From contig CANJEU010000001.1 of NCBI GenBank assembly GCA_947473445.1, positions 1 through 32,033 on the forward strand: a DNA stretch of 32,033 nucleotides, in the 5' to 3' direction. Below, one piece after another: positions 1 through 9,155 of the stretch; the stretch's first letter is position 1, and every line of letters begins with the position of its first letter. The translations under genes and the position numbers were made by a program. The notes under the pieces are model-generated. The model was not told the origin of the DNA, did not search any database, and saw only the letters and a list, made by a program, of their open reading frames with translations. The stretch is from Fidelibacterota bacterium (lineage in GTDB: Bacteria > Pseudomonadota > Alphaproteobacteria > Rhodospirillales > Rhodospirillaceae).

Positions 1-722
1 GTAAAGACGAAAGAGGCGGCTGCCAGAAGCACGATCATCGCAAGGCCATAGGACGAAAGGCTTTCCGACACGAAGACGAGGATTCGCGTGAGGAGTGGCA
101 GTTCCTGCCCAAGGCTATCGAACTGGGCGATGACCTTCGGCACGACGAATGTCATGAGGATGATGATCACCCCCATGGCCACGGCGCTGAGCACAATCGG
201 ATAGATGAGCGCGGTCGTGACTTTCGCACGCAGACGTTCAGTCTTTTCCAGATGCTCGGACAGGCGTTCTAGGACGCCCGCGAGATTTCCGGACATTTCG
301 CCGGCCGCGATCAGCGCCCGGTAGAGCGGCGAGAAGACTTCCGGATGCTGCGCCATAGCGTCGGCCAAGCGTTGGCCTTCGGTCACGCTCGTTCTCACGT
401 CGAGCAACACGGCGCGTACGTTCTTGTCGTCCGCCTGCAGCGCGATGGTGTGTAGTGATTCTTCAAGCGGCGCGGCCGCGCCGACCATTGTCGCAAGCTG
501 GCGTGTGAGCAACATCAGCCCCGCCGGTTTCAGACCATTACGGCGCGCGAACAGGGGCAGGGAAAACCTCCTGTCGGTGCGGGCGGCCACCGGCGAGATG
601 CGCACTGGCATGAGACGAATCTGGCGCAGTTCACGCCGGGCAAGGCGCGCGCTGTCGGCCGAGACCACGCCGGTCTTCAGAACCCCCTTGGGATCAAGCG
701 CTTCATATTCGAACGCGGGCAT
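1..722 (-). CDS. gspF: Type II secretion inner-membrane platform protein GspF (partial, C-terminus beyond window)
   Basis: This is the polytopic inner-membrane platform protein of the type II secretion system, which links the GspE ATPase to pseudopilus assembly. The reading frame opens at the ATG at 722-720 and stays open to the window edge, giving about 240 residues of a usual ~400. The start MPAFEYEALDPKGV is typical of GspF. The first cytoplasmic T2SSF domain spans about residues 65-185 and includes the conserved stretch FSPLYRALIAAGEMSGNL. The first membrane segment is at about 170-197 (ALIYPIVLSAVAMGVIIILM). It begins three bases after the gspE stop, so the two are almost certainly co-translated. 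The second T2SSF domain and the remaining pseudopilin genes are expected just outside the window. Identity is strong; the partial state is only an edge effect. Confidence 0.95.
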   Translation of the reverse strand, partial: MPAFEYEALDPKGVLKTGVVSADSARLARRELRQIRLMPVRISPVAARTDRRFSLPLFARRNGLKPAGLMLLTRQLATMVGAAAPLEESLHTIALQADDKNVRAVLLDVRTSVTEGQRLADAMAQHPEVFSPLYRALIAAGEMSGNLAGVLERLSEHLEKTERLRAKVTTALIYPIVLSAVAMGVIIILMTFVVPKVIAQFDSLGQELPLLTRILVFVSESLSSYGLAMIVLLAAASFVF

Positions 723-725
723 CGC

Positions 726-2201
726 TTAACCGTCCTGCCGCACGACGCGCAGCACCTCTTCGACCGAGGTGGCCCCCGCCATGACCTGACGCACGCCGCA
801 GTGGGTGAGTGTTTCGGTGTCTTGAAAAGCAACCCTGGCGAGGTCCTGTTCGGAGGCGTCATCATGGATCAGCGTCCGCAGCGCCTCGTGCACGACAACG
901 ATCTCATACAGACCAAGCCGGCCGCGATAACCGGTGCCTTTGCACGATGGACAGCCGACGGATTTATAGAGCGTCGCATCGTTGGAGAGGCCGAGAATCT
1001 TCTTTTCCACCGCGCCGGCAGAGAACGGGGCCTTGCAGTCCTCGCACAGACGCCGCACCAGACGTTGCGCGACGATAGCCTTGATCGTGGGCGCGAGCAG
1101 GAAAGACTCAATGCCCATGTCCCGGAGGCGCGTCACAGCGCTGATCGCGCTGTTGGTGTGCACTGTGGAAAGCACGAGGTGGCCGGTGAGGCTGGCCTGG
1201 ACGGCGATCTGTCCGGTTTCGGGATCGCGGATCTCGCCCACCATGACGATGTCGGGATCCTGGCGCAGGATTGCGCGTAAGCCGGCGGCGAAGGTCATGC
1301 CGACGCGCGGATTGACCTGGGTTTGCCCGACGCCTTCGAGCGCGTATTCCACCGGATCTTCGACAGTGAGGATATTGCGTGTCTTATCGTTAAGCTCGGA
1401 CAAGGCCGCATAAAGGGTGGTCGTTTTCCCTGAACCCGTAGGGCCGGTGACGAGCACAATGCCATTCGGCTCGGCGATCGCCGCGCGCAGCGCCGTGAGC
1501 GTGCGCGGCTCCATGCCGAGCTGATCGAGGCGCAAGTGGCCTTGTGTTTTATCCAGAAGACGCATCACGACGCGCTCGCCATGCTGCGAGGGCAGCGTCG
1601 AAACGCGCACATCAAGGGCTTTGCCGCCGATGGTCAGCGAGAGGCGCCCATCCTGCGGGAGGCGCTTTTCAGCGATATCCAGGCGCGCCATCACCTTGAT
1701 GCGCGAAACCAGCAGCGGGGCGACCCGGCCGGCCAAAGCCAGAATCTCCTGCAGTACGCCATCGATCCGCAAGCGCACCGAGAGTTTATTCTCGAAGGGC
1801 TCGATGTGAATGTCCGAGGCGCGAACCTTCATGGCCTCGGCGATGAGGCCATTGATTAAGCGAATGACCGGCGCTTCATCATTGGCTTCCAAGAGATCGG
1901 CCGCTTTGGGAATGCCTTGAACCAGAGTATCGAGCGAATTCTCGCCGTTGAATTCACCATCGAGCGCATCAGCCTCGATAGCGCCGACGGCATAGATGTC
2001 CGAGACGCGCCGGTCGAACGCCGCCGGCGTCAGCGTTTCGATCACAAGCGGGACGCCCAGCGCGCGGCGCACTTCGAGCAAGGAGGCCGGGCGCGGCGGC
2101 GCCAGGACGGCGACCTGTGCGACCGCGCCCATGTCCAGGAGCACCACACCGTGCTCGCGGGCAAAACTGTAGCTCAGCAGAGGGTCCTGCCGTTCGGCCA
2201 T
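726..2201 (-). CDS. gspE: Type II secretion ATPase GspE
   Basis: Cytoplasmic hexameric AAA-type ATPase that powers pseudopilus assembly. The 491 residues are close to family length. Seen motifs are: Walker A GPTGSGKT at 253-260, Asp box around 282-286, Walker B region RQDPDIVMVGEIRD at 313-326, His box HLVLSTVHTN at 341-350, and the tetracysteine zinc motif of GspE/PilB ATPases (C386, C389, C417, C420). The N-terminal N1E region (about 1-90) is poorly conserved and the N2E core starts near residue 105. The start ATG shares one base with the gspD stop (TAATG), so translation is coupled. The zinc motif and the neighbouring gspC, gspD and gspF separate it from the type IV pilus ATPases PilB and PilT. 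Confidence 0.97.
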   Translation of the reverse strand: MAERQDPLLSYSFAREHGVVLLDMGAVAQVAVLAPPRPASLLEVRRALGVPLVIETLTPAAFDRRVSDIYAVGAIEADALDGEFNGENSLDTLVQGIPKAADLLEANDEAPVIRLINGLIAEAMKVRASDIHIEPFENKLSVRLRIDGVLQEILALAGRVAPLLVSRIKVMARLDIAEKRLPQDGRLSLTIGGKALDVRVSTLPSQHGERVVMRLLDKTQGHLRLDQLGMEPRTLTALRAAIAEPNGIVLVTGPTGSGKTTTLYAALSELNDKTRNILTVEDPVEYALEGVGQTQVNPRVGMTFAAGLRAILRQDPDIVMVGEIRDPETGQIAVQASLTGHLVLSTVHTNSAISAVTRLRDMGIESFLLAPTIKAIVAQRLVRRLCEDCKAPFSAGAVEKKILGLSNDATLYKSVGCPSCKGTGYRGRLGLYEIVVVHEALRTLIHDDASEQDLARVAFQDTETLTHCGVRQVMAGATSVEEVLRVVRQDG

Positions 2202-4237
2202 TATTTTTCCATCGGCGGAACAGACGCCGGCGCGCGGCCCGTTAAGTCCTTCACCACCGAGTCGAGTGAGGATTCACCGGTGCGGCTGCGCTGGAGCTGT
2301 TCGTTTTGGATGAAGTTGTATTTGCGGTCCGTGACGGCGCGCAGATCGTTTGTGCCGGTCACGATCGTCGGCCGCAGGAAGATCATCAAGTTGGTGCGGC
2401 GGCGCGATTTGTCCGTGCTCTTGAACGCATTTCCGAGAATGGGAATGTCGCCGAGCAACGGCACTTTATCGACCGAGAGCTGTTCGTCCTCTTCGATCAG
2501 GCCCCCGAGCACGATGATCTGGCCGTCATTGACCAACACCGTGGTCTCGATCTGGCGCTTGTTGGTGATGAGTTCGCCGGAGTCCCGGCTCACGGGACCG
2601 AAGATGCTCGAGACCTCCTGGCGCAGGAAGAGCTTCACCGCGCCGCCCTCATTGATTTGCGGCTTCACTTCAAGCTTCACGCCCACGTCCTTGCGTTCGA
2701 TGGTACGGAACGGATTGGTGTTGTTCGCGCCCAAGGTCTCGCCCGTGGTGATGGGGATTTCCTGACCCACAAGGATCGAGGCCGGTTGATTGTCCATGGT
2801 CATGATGGACGGGGTCGAAAGCACGTTCGAGGACACGTCGCGTTTCAACGCGTTCAAGATGACGCCGAAGATGGTGCCGTCGCGGCTACGGCCGGCGATG
2901 CCGCCCAGGAAACCGCTGGCCCCAAGGAGAGAGTCGATCGCCGCGCCCTGCAGGGCTTTGAGCGAGTCCGGGTCCTCGCCGCTCGTCTCCTGGTCGACGA
3001 CGACGGCGCCTGTCGCGGCCAGAATGTTCGGTGAGCTATCGGTGGGGAAGCTGGTGGCGCTGAACGGAATGTTGCTGCCCTGCCCGCCCGCGAGCACGTA
3101 CTGCACGCCAAGTTGTTTGGCCGCGGTATCTGAGACTTCAACGATGATGGCTTCTACCAACACCTGGTGGCGCGGAATGTCGAGCTGGCGGATGACGTCC
3201 ATCAGTTCCTGCTGAACGTCGGGCGCGGCATTGATGATGAGGGCGTTGGTGCCAGCGTGTACGCCAAGGGACGCACGGCCAGGGATACCCGCTGCAGCGG
3301 CGCCGCCTTCCGCACGGGGCGCGGAGCCCCTGGACAGCGCGCTGACGCGTTCAAGGATGGGCAGCAGTTCTTCGGCGGCTGCGTGTTTGAGATAGACGAC
3401 GCGCGTGTCGGCGGTGGAGGCGCCTTCGCCGTCAAGTTTTTCCACGAGCGGTTGGATGCGCGCGAGCAACTCGGGTGGGCCGCGCAGGATGATGGTGTTC
3501 GTGCCTTCAAGCGGCACAGCAGCGAAGTTCGTCAGCGAATTGCCGCCCTCGCCTTGGATTTTCACAAGATCGGTGACCGCGCGCGCAATCTGATCGGCCG
3601 AGGTGTTGCGCAAGGGAATGACGGCCGTCACCGAGGGATCGCGGTCAAAGTCGGCAATGACTTTGCGGATGCGCGCGACGTTAGAAGCATAGTCGACCAG
3701 GATCAGGGCATCGGAGCCCCGCGTTGCGACGACGCGGCCCTGGCGGTGCACAAGAGGCTGCACCATCTGCAGCGCCACGCTCACATCCACGTTGTGGAGT
3801 TTGACGACCTCGGTCACAAGCTGATCGCCCTCGATGATTCCAGCCATCGGGGTCGCGTCTTGCGCGGCGCCCTCTTCGGGAACGATGCGGTAGGAGCCGT
3901 CGGCGGTGGGCAAGGCCGTGAAGCCATTGGCGCGCAGGGTCGACAGGAAAAGCGCGAACGCGTCATCGGCGTTCAGCGCCTGCTGCGAGATCACCGTGAC
4001 TTTTCCCTGCACGCGCGGATCGACGATGAAGGTCTTCCCGGTGAGCATGGAAACGTCGCTGATGAAGGCGCGAATATCGGCATCGCGCATATTCAGCACC
4101 TGGTTTTGGCTGACTGCGTTTTGGGCCGGTGGCGCGCTTTGCGCCAATGCGTCGCCATCCCACACGCTAAAAAAAGCGAGGAGGAGTCCGCTGATCGCGG
4201 CCAGGGCTGGCCCACTTTGCGTTGTAGAATTGGTCAT
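2201..4237 (-). CDS. gspD: Type II secretion outer-membrane secretin GspD
   Basis: Forms the multimeric outer-membrane channel of the type II secretion system. The 678-residue protein has a Sec signal peptide (about 1-33, ending DALAQ). It then has an N0 domain (about 47-115, with VLNMRDADIRAFISDVSMLT), N1-N3 ring-forming domains (about 135-375) and the secretin core. N3 contains a low-complexity Gly/Ala/Ser loop near 300-325, a common place for variation in GspD. The secretin signature VPLLGDIPILGNAF lies near residue 605, followed by LMIFLRPTIV. Its ATG overlaps the gspC stop by four bases (ATGA). No gene for a pilotin (GspS/AspS) is visible in the window. Confidence 0.97.
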   Translation of the reverse strand: MTNSTTQSGPALAAISGLLLAFFSVWDGDALAQSAPPAQNAVSQNQVLNMRDADIRAFISDVSMLTGKTFIVDPRVQGKVTVISQQALNADDAFALFLSTLRANGFTALPTADGSYRIVPEEGAAQDATPMAGIIEGDQLVTEVVKLHNVDVSVALQMVQPLVHRQGRVVATRGSDALILVDYASNVARIRKVIADFDRDPSVTAVIPLRNTSADQIARAVTDLVKIQGEGGNSLTNFAAVPLEGTNTIILRGPPELLARIQPLVEKLDGEGASTADTRVVYLKHAAAEELLPILERVSALSRGSAPRAEGGAAAAGIPGRASLGVHAGTNALIINAAPDVQQELMDVIRQLDIPRHQVLVEAIIVEVSDTAAKQLGVQYVLAGGQGSNIPFSATSFPTDSSPNILAATGAVVVDQETSGEDPDSLKALQGAAIDSLLGASGFLGGIAGRSRDGTIFGVILNALKRDVSSNVLSTPSIMTMDNQPASILVGQEIPITTGETLGANNTNPFRTIERKDVGVKLEVKPQINEGGAVKLFLRQEVSSIFGPVSRDSGELITNKRQIETTVLVNDGQIIVLGGLIEEDEQLSVDKVPLLGDIPILGNAFKSTDKSRRRTNLMIFLRPTIVTGTNDLRAVTDRKYNFIQNEQLQRSRTGESSLDSVVKDLTGRAPASVPPMEK

Positions 4238-5148
4238 TGTGTCCGATCAATCGCGAGTCTGTGAAACTTTCGTTGCCCTTTTCGCTCGATTTCGAGCGTG
4301 AGGCGAAGCGCGCCCGTGGCCGCAAGTGCGGTGAGCGCGCCGACATCGCCGACCGGTGTACCGTTCACCGACAGCAGAAGATCACCGGGGGCAAGCCCGG
4401 ACTGGTCCAACACCGATGGATCGGCGCTGCTTTCAAGAAGAAGACCGCGCGCACCGCCACGTTCAATGGGCGTGAAGCGCAGTGCGCTCGCGAGAGTCTT
4501 CATATCGACATCGAGGCGGCGGAGCGGCTCTTCGTCCGTCGAAGACGGCGCTTGTGATGGCGCAGCGGGCAAAGATACGGCCACGGCCTGAAGGGTGCTC
4601 GTGCGGTCGAAGCTCAATGTTTCGGTGACGCCATTGCGGCGGATGACGATACGGTCCGGCAGGATCTGCTCGAGCCGCACGCCGGACATGATCTCCTGGC
4701 CGACAGTGAAAACGCCTTGCACATTATCGGGCGTCGCGACGATAGCGCTGCCCGGACCGGCATCGCGGCCGGCCCGAATCCCGAACAGTTGAAGGTTCAG
4801 CATCGTTTCCGGAGCCTGCGCGGCGGCGGCAGAGTGGCCGGAGATGGTCACCGATGCGCGGTGGAAGGGATCGTTCTCGGTCAAGATCACTGGCATCACC
4901 GCACGGCGCGGCTGGGCGGAGGCGGAGACTTCGCCGGCCGACGCCCAAGCTGGCGGCTCGAAGGCTTTCCAGACGAGGGAACCGGCGGTGACCGCGAAAG
5001 TCACCGTCAGCGCGATTTCAATCCCAATGATGAGCCGGGTCTTATCGGCCCGGGCCAACGCTTTTCCCGCCTGGGCGAATCGCTCCCCAGCGAGCTGGAA
5101 CAGCTCGCTGGGCGAGACAGCGGGAAGACGTTGGCTAAGGCGCTGCAT
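4234..5148 (-). CDS. gspC: Type II secretion clamp protein GspC with C-terminal PDZ domain
   Basis: Bitopic inner-membrane protein that connects the inner-membrane platform to the GspD secretin and helps select substrates. The 304 residues show a cytoplasmic N-terminus, one membrane helix (about 38-60), a homology region (about 84-182, including ENDPFHR and LNLQLFGIRAG) and a PDZ domain (about 215-300, including GLAPGDLLLSVNGTPV). A PDZ end is one of the two known GspC layouts; the other has a coiled coil. The gene starts 22 bases after the TonB-receptor stop and overlaps gspD by four bases. There is no good ribosome-binding site right before the ATG. The nearest one, AGGA at 5172-5169, is separated from the ATG by a short hairpin listed separately. 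Confidence 0.94.
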   Translation of the reverse strand: MQRLSQRLPAVSPSELFQLAGERFAQAGKALARADKTRLIIGIEIALTVTFAVTAGSLVWKAFEPPAWASAGEVSASAQPRRAVMPVILTENDPFHRASVTISGHSAAAAQAPETMLNLQLFGIRAGRDAGPGSAIVATPDNVQGVFTVGQEIMSGVRLEQILPDRIVIRRNGVTETLSFDRTSTLQAVAVSLPAAPSQAPSSTDEEPLRRLDVDMKTLASALRFTPIERGGARGLLLESSADPSVLDQSGLAPGDLLLSVNGTPVGDVGALTALAATGALRLTLEIERKGQRKFHRLAIDRTQ

Positions 5149-5173
5149 TTATCGTGGGAGAGTCCCACTCCTA
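5149..5173 (-). promoter_or_regulatory. Hairpin between Shine-Dalgarno sequence and gspC start
   Basis: On the minus strand the receptor stop codon TAG (5173-5171) merges with an AGGAG sequence. Then comes a 6-bp perfect stem, GTGGGA (5168-5163) and TCCCAC (5159-5154) with a 3-base loop, then GATAA and the gspC ATG. Linear distance from AGGA to ATG is about 20 bases, too long for normal initiation. If the stem forms, the effective spacing drops to about 5 bases. The hairpin is seen in the sequence; its role in setting the spacing is inference. Confidence 0.5.
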
Positions 5174-7780
5174 GAAGTGACGCTTGATTCCGACGGAGAA
5201 CGACGTGCCGAGTTTATACGTATCGACGTCGACACGCGCGCCGTTAAACTGCTGGGAAGCTTGGTATTTTTCGTTCAGCAGGTTTTCGGCCTTAAACTCG
5301 ATATCGTATTGGCCGCCCATCATCTCGACCCCACGACTATAGGTGAAATCAAGGGTCAGCGGCGGATGCTCGATAATCTCGGGCAGGGTTTGCGGCGAGG
5401 TCGCGCGGATGCGCTTGCTGGTGAAGTTCAGCATCAGGTTGGCCGTGGAGCCCGAATCGGCGTCTTCGTAACCGATCTGGATGTTGCCGAGGTGCTTCGA
5501 ATGGCCCTGGAGGGCGCGGCCGTTGCGCACAACGAACTCGGCCGGAAGGGCGGTGCCATTCTGACGGATGACCGTATCGCCTGGCTTAATCTTCAGCTTG
5601 GACTCGCTCCAGGTGTAGTTGGCCGCGACGAAGAAGCTCTTCGTGGCCAGCCAACCTTCATCGAACAACTCATCCCAGACGTATTTGAACTCGAACTCGG
5701 CGCCGTAGAGGTCGGCGCGCGGCACGTTCTGGAAGGTGGTCTGCAGGTTATCGCCCGCTTCGTTGATGGTTTCTTCGATTGGGTTGGTGAGCTTCTTGTA
5801 GAATCCGCCGACCGTCACGTACTGACCTTCCTCGAAGTACCACTCCACACGTGAATCGAGGTTATTGATGTTGGAGTTGACGAGGTTCGGATTACCCACG
5901 AACTGGCGATCGGTGTCCGGATCGATGAAGTCCGACGGGGCGAGTTCGCGGAACTGCGGACGGCCGATGGTCTTGGATGCACCGAGGCGTAGCTGGAGGT
6001 TCTCGGCGAAGTTCCACGTAATGGTACCGGCCGGAAGCCAATAGTCTTTAGCGATCTGCGTCTCGATACCGGTGTTCGGCGTGTAGAAATCGAAGGTATC
6101 GACGATCTCTTCGCCATCTTCGTAGCGCACGCCGAGGGCGGCGCGCACGAAGTCGATGATTTCAGAGTCGAAGCCCACGTACCCGCCGTGCACGGCGAGC
6201 GAACCGGTATAGGCCGCCGGCGCCGCGCTGCCGGTGACTTCGTTCAGCACGAAACGGCCCGGATTGATATTCGTGTCCGAGAAGATGTAGTCCACACGGC
6301 TGAACAGCAGAGCGGGCGGCAACGGGCCGCCGGTCGGCAGAAGACGGTAGTCGCGCTGCGCGGAGTCGCGCTGCGTCTCGGTGTAGAGGTAGCCTGCCTT
6401 CAAGGTCGCTTCGCGTTCACCGATGTCGGCGCGGTATGTCAGGTCGAGGGCGCCGGCCCATAGGGTATCGTCCACAGTACTGAAGCGGGTCAGATTGCGA
6501 CCCTGCTGGAAGTCGTAGCGCAGGCCAAGGCCGTCGCCGAAATCACGATACTGGACCGAGCGTTGATAGGGCGCATCGCGCGTAGCGATGGAATAGGAGC
6601 CCTTCCAGTTGATGGTGAGATCGCCGTCGGCGACACGGTGTTCGCCGGCGACCTGGTTCGTCCACATCTGGCGCTCGAACCATTCGGAGAAGTCCTGGCG
6701 CTGCGGCAGGCCGAACTGCGCGGCCACACCTTCTTGGGTGCGCGCTTCTTTGGTGGTGGTGCGGATGTAAAGGCTGGTGAGCTTGACCGTGTTCTCATCC
6801 CAGTCAAAGCCCGTGCCGAGCAAGGCGTGCCAGCGCACGTCGTTCTGGGTGGAGCGGAACGCAAAGTCGTCGGCAACCACGAGGACCTGCTGGCCCGAGG
6901 TGTTGGTCGAGAAGCGGCCGGTCTGCTGCAGACCCTGCTTCGTCGACCAGCTGTTGTCGTAACCGGCCGAGACGAGCACGCCGATGCTGGTGTCGCCGTG
7001 CAAGATGCGATCGCCGTAGGTCGCATCCATGCCGAAGTCGGCGGCCGTGGTGCCTTCGAAGATCGTCCAAAGCTCGGAATTAGCCATGCTCCGGCCGATC
7101 GTCTGCAGTTCCGTGCCGGTGAAGTTTAGTTGATTAATGCGCTTGCCGGCGCGGATTGCGTCCGCCAGCGGCTCAGGCGTCTTGCGAATCCCGCTGTCGA
7201 ACCCAAGGAAATCGGTCTTTCCGCCATCGTACGTCAGGCCGTCTTTCCAGGTGGTTTCGGTATTGCCGCCAAACGACACGCCGACGTCAAGGAACCGACC
7301 GTCAGGGATGGCCTTGGTTTCGATCTGGATGACGCCGCCGCCGAATTCACCGGAATACTGCGGCGAGAAGGTCTTCTGAGCCGCAGCACTCTGCAGCACG
7401 GACGTGGGGAACAGATCGAGCGGGACGACCCGGCGCAGCGGCTCGGGGCTCGGCAGCGGAAGGCCGTTGAGGTTGGCGTTGGAGTAACGCTCGCCGAGGC
7501 CGCGGATGTAGATGAACTTCCCGCCCACAAGTGAGAGGCCGGTCACGCGACGCAGGGAGAGCGCGACGTTGCTGTCGCCCTGACGCTCGAAGTCTTCCGG
7601 CGTGATGAAGCTTGAGATTTCCGACGTCTCCCGCTTCGGCTCGGGGATGTAGGCCCCGCGCACCACGATCTCTTCTACGGCGTCACCCGCCGGCGCCGCG
7701 GATTGTGCCCAGACGGGCACGAGCGTGAGCGCGGTGGTCGAGAGCAGTGTGCCCACGAAGATTGAGCCAAAACGTTTCAT
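5171..7780 (-). CDS. TonB-dependent outer-membrane receptor, linked to the T2SS and surface lipoprotein
   Basis: Outer-membrane 22-strand barrel receptor of the TonB-dependent family, 869 residues. A signal peptide (about 1-25, ending VWAQ) is followed by a TonB-box-like EEIVVRG (about 36-42), a plug domain (about 50-170, with FIYIRGLGERYSNANLNGLPLPSPEP) and a long barrel ending in Phe (KRHF), as outer-membrane porins do. The start is supported by GAGGGGAAAGTT just upstream of the ATG. The plug wording RGLGERYSNANLNG recalls receptors that occur next to large exported beta-rich proteins rather than classical siderophore receptors; I cannot name a ligand. It sits 103 bases after the lipoprotein gene and 22 bases before gspC. 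Context suggests it works with the secreted lipoprotein, perhaps taking up what that protein binds or releases, or helping place it at the surface. That role is inferred. Confidence 0.92.
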   Translation of the reverse strand: MKRFGSIFVGTLLSTTALTLVPVWAQSAAPAGDAVEEIVVRGAYIPEPKRETSEISSFITPEDFERQGDSNVALSLRRVTGLSLVGGKFIYIRGLGERYSNANLNGLPLPSPEPLRRVVPLDLFPTSVLQSAAAQKTFSPQYSGEFGGGVIQIETKAIPDGRFLDVGVSFGGNTETTWKDGLTYDGGKTDFLGFDSGIRKTPEPLADAIRAGKRINQLNFTGTELQTIGRSMANSELWTIFEGTTAADFGMDATYGDRILHGDTSIGVLVSAGYDNSWSTKQGLQQTGRFSTNTSGQQVLVVADDFAFRSTQNDVRWHALLGTGFDWDENTVKLTSLYIRTTTKEARTQEGVAAQFGLPQRQDFSEWFERQMWTNQVAGEHRVADGDLTINWKGSYSIATRDAPYQRSVQYRDFGDGLGLRYDFQQGRNLTRFSTVDDTLWAGALDLTYRADIGEREATLKAGYLYTETQRDSAQRDYRLLPTGGPLPPALLFSRVDYIFSDTNINPGRFVLNEVTGSAAPAAYTGSLAVHGGYVGFDSEIIDFVRAALGVRYEDGEEIVDTFDFYTPNTGIETQIAKDYWLPAGTITWNFAENLQLRLGASKTIGRPQFRELAPSDFIDPDTDRQFVGNPNLVNSNINNLDSRVEWYFEEGQYVTVGGFYKKLTNPIEETINEAGDNLQTTFQNVPRADLYGAEFEFKYVWDELFDEGWLATKSFFVAANYTWSESKLKIKPGDTVIRQNGTALPAEFVVRNGRALQGHSKHLGNIQIGYEDADSGSTANLMLNFTSKRIRATSPQTLPEIIEHPPLTLDFTYSRGVEMMGGQYDIEFKAENLLNEKYQASQQFNGARVDVDTYKLGTSFSVGIKRHF

Positions 7781-7845
7781 AACTTTCCCCTCTTAGTCCC
7801 GTGACGTGACGTTCTATTTTTTATGAGCGCGAATTCCGGTGCGGC

Positions 7846-7874
7846 GCACGGCCCGGCTTCATGCCGGGCCGTGC
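7846..7874. terminator. GC-rich hairpin between lipoprotein and TonB-receptor genes
   Basis: A perfect 12-bp stem, GCACGGCCCGGC paired with GCCGGGCCGTGC, with a 5-base loop, lies ten bases after the lipoprotein stop. On the minus strand no run of T follows, so it is a poor intrinsic terminator. It more likely shields the 3' end of the lipoprotein message, or gives partial termination, so that the lipoprotein is made in larger amounts than the downstream receptor and secretion genes. Confidence 0.55.
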
Positions 7875-7883
7875 ATCCGCGCG

Positions 7884-9155
7884 TTAGCAGGCCGGAGTCG
7901 GCGACCCGAGACCACAGGTCCAACCCTGCCACCAGGTGGCGTTCGCATCGCGAACGGCGCCGATGTAGGTGGTGGCTGTGAAGAAGGCGTTGACCGTTGC
8001 CGGGTTCAAGGCGGTGCGACCGTTCTCGGTCGGACCGTTAACGAACGTGTTCGTGAGGGTCGTTGTGAGTTGCGAGGCGTTGTTGGTGCCGGCGTTGAAG
8101 ATCGTCTCCACCTGAGGTGCCGTAACGTTCGTATCGACGGTGAACGCGATGGGACAGTTGAAGATCACCGAGTCATATCGCAGGCCCGACTGAAGCGTGG
8201 AGTTGTCGTCGATGTCGAAGCACTGCGGCGAGCCCGTAGCGATACCGTTGATCATGCGGCCGCCGACGCCGACGCGCTGCAGGATATTGGCGGTGTGCGG
8301 CGCATTGGGCTGACCGATGAACGTGAAGTTCGCGACGTTCGGCGCGGTCAGCGGGACCTTGGTGTTGTCGGTGGGCAGATTGTCGGCTTCCACGATGTGG
8401 TCGCCTTCATCGGTTGCCTGCACGACAAGCGCGTACTGGATGTTGCCGCGGTAACCGGACGCCCAGTCGAGGGAGTCGTCCGACGCCCCGGTAATGACGA
8501 CGTGCTTGAGGTTCACCGTGCCGCCGAACCATTCGATGCCGTCATCGGAGCTGTTGTGGCTCTGGATGTAGTCGATCTCGGTGGCCGAGCCGACGCCCGC
8601 GAGCGTCAGGTTTTGCAGTTCGTTCGCCGGGGTGATTTCCACGCCGCCGTGTTTGATCTGCAGGTAGTTGATACGGCCCGAGGAGTCATTGGCGAGAGCG
8701 CCGCCGAAGAATGCCGTGGTGCCTTCGACCTGGGCTTCGCAGTTAGCTAAGCCGCCGGTGCCCGGGCAGGAGTTGATCGGTGCCCGGCCCAGGATCACGA
8801 GACCACCCCACAAACCGCGTGCCGAAGCCGCGGCCGTGTTGTTGACGTCTTGCAGCGCCGTGATGATGACCGGGTTGGTGCGCGTGCCGTTGGCGAAGAT
8901 CTTGGAACCACGGTTGACGACCATAAAGTCCGTGGTGCCTGAGCCGAAGATGGTCACGCCGGCGTCGATGGTCAGGTTGGCGGGATCGCCGCCCACCTTG
9001 GCGCCGTCGCCGCCAACGTCCACGCCGATGTCGACGCGGCCGCCCAGCTGATAGACGTTGCCGGCCGTGAGGCGCAGGTCGTCCTTATACACACCGCGGA
9101 TTTCGCAGCGGTTCTGGCCGTTGAGCGAGCCGATGTTAGTGGTGCCGGTCGGGCA
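7884..9155 (-). repeat. Second copy of tandem domain in the lipoprotein gene
   Basis: C-terminal copy, about 424 codons, starting at the Cys of SCPTGTT and aligning along its length with the first copy. It has drifted at many positions (for example HGGVEITPANELQNL against HGGIEITPNNELQNL), which indicates an old duplication rather than a recent one. Confidence 0.85.

Noticed and set aside
3167..4264. Plus-strand open frame of 365 codons across gspD
   Set aside because: Antisense to a clear secretin gene, with composition typical of a mirror frame and no domain signature.
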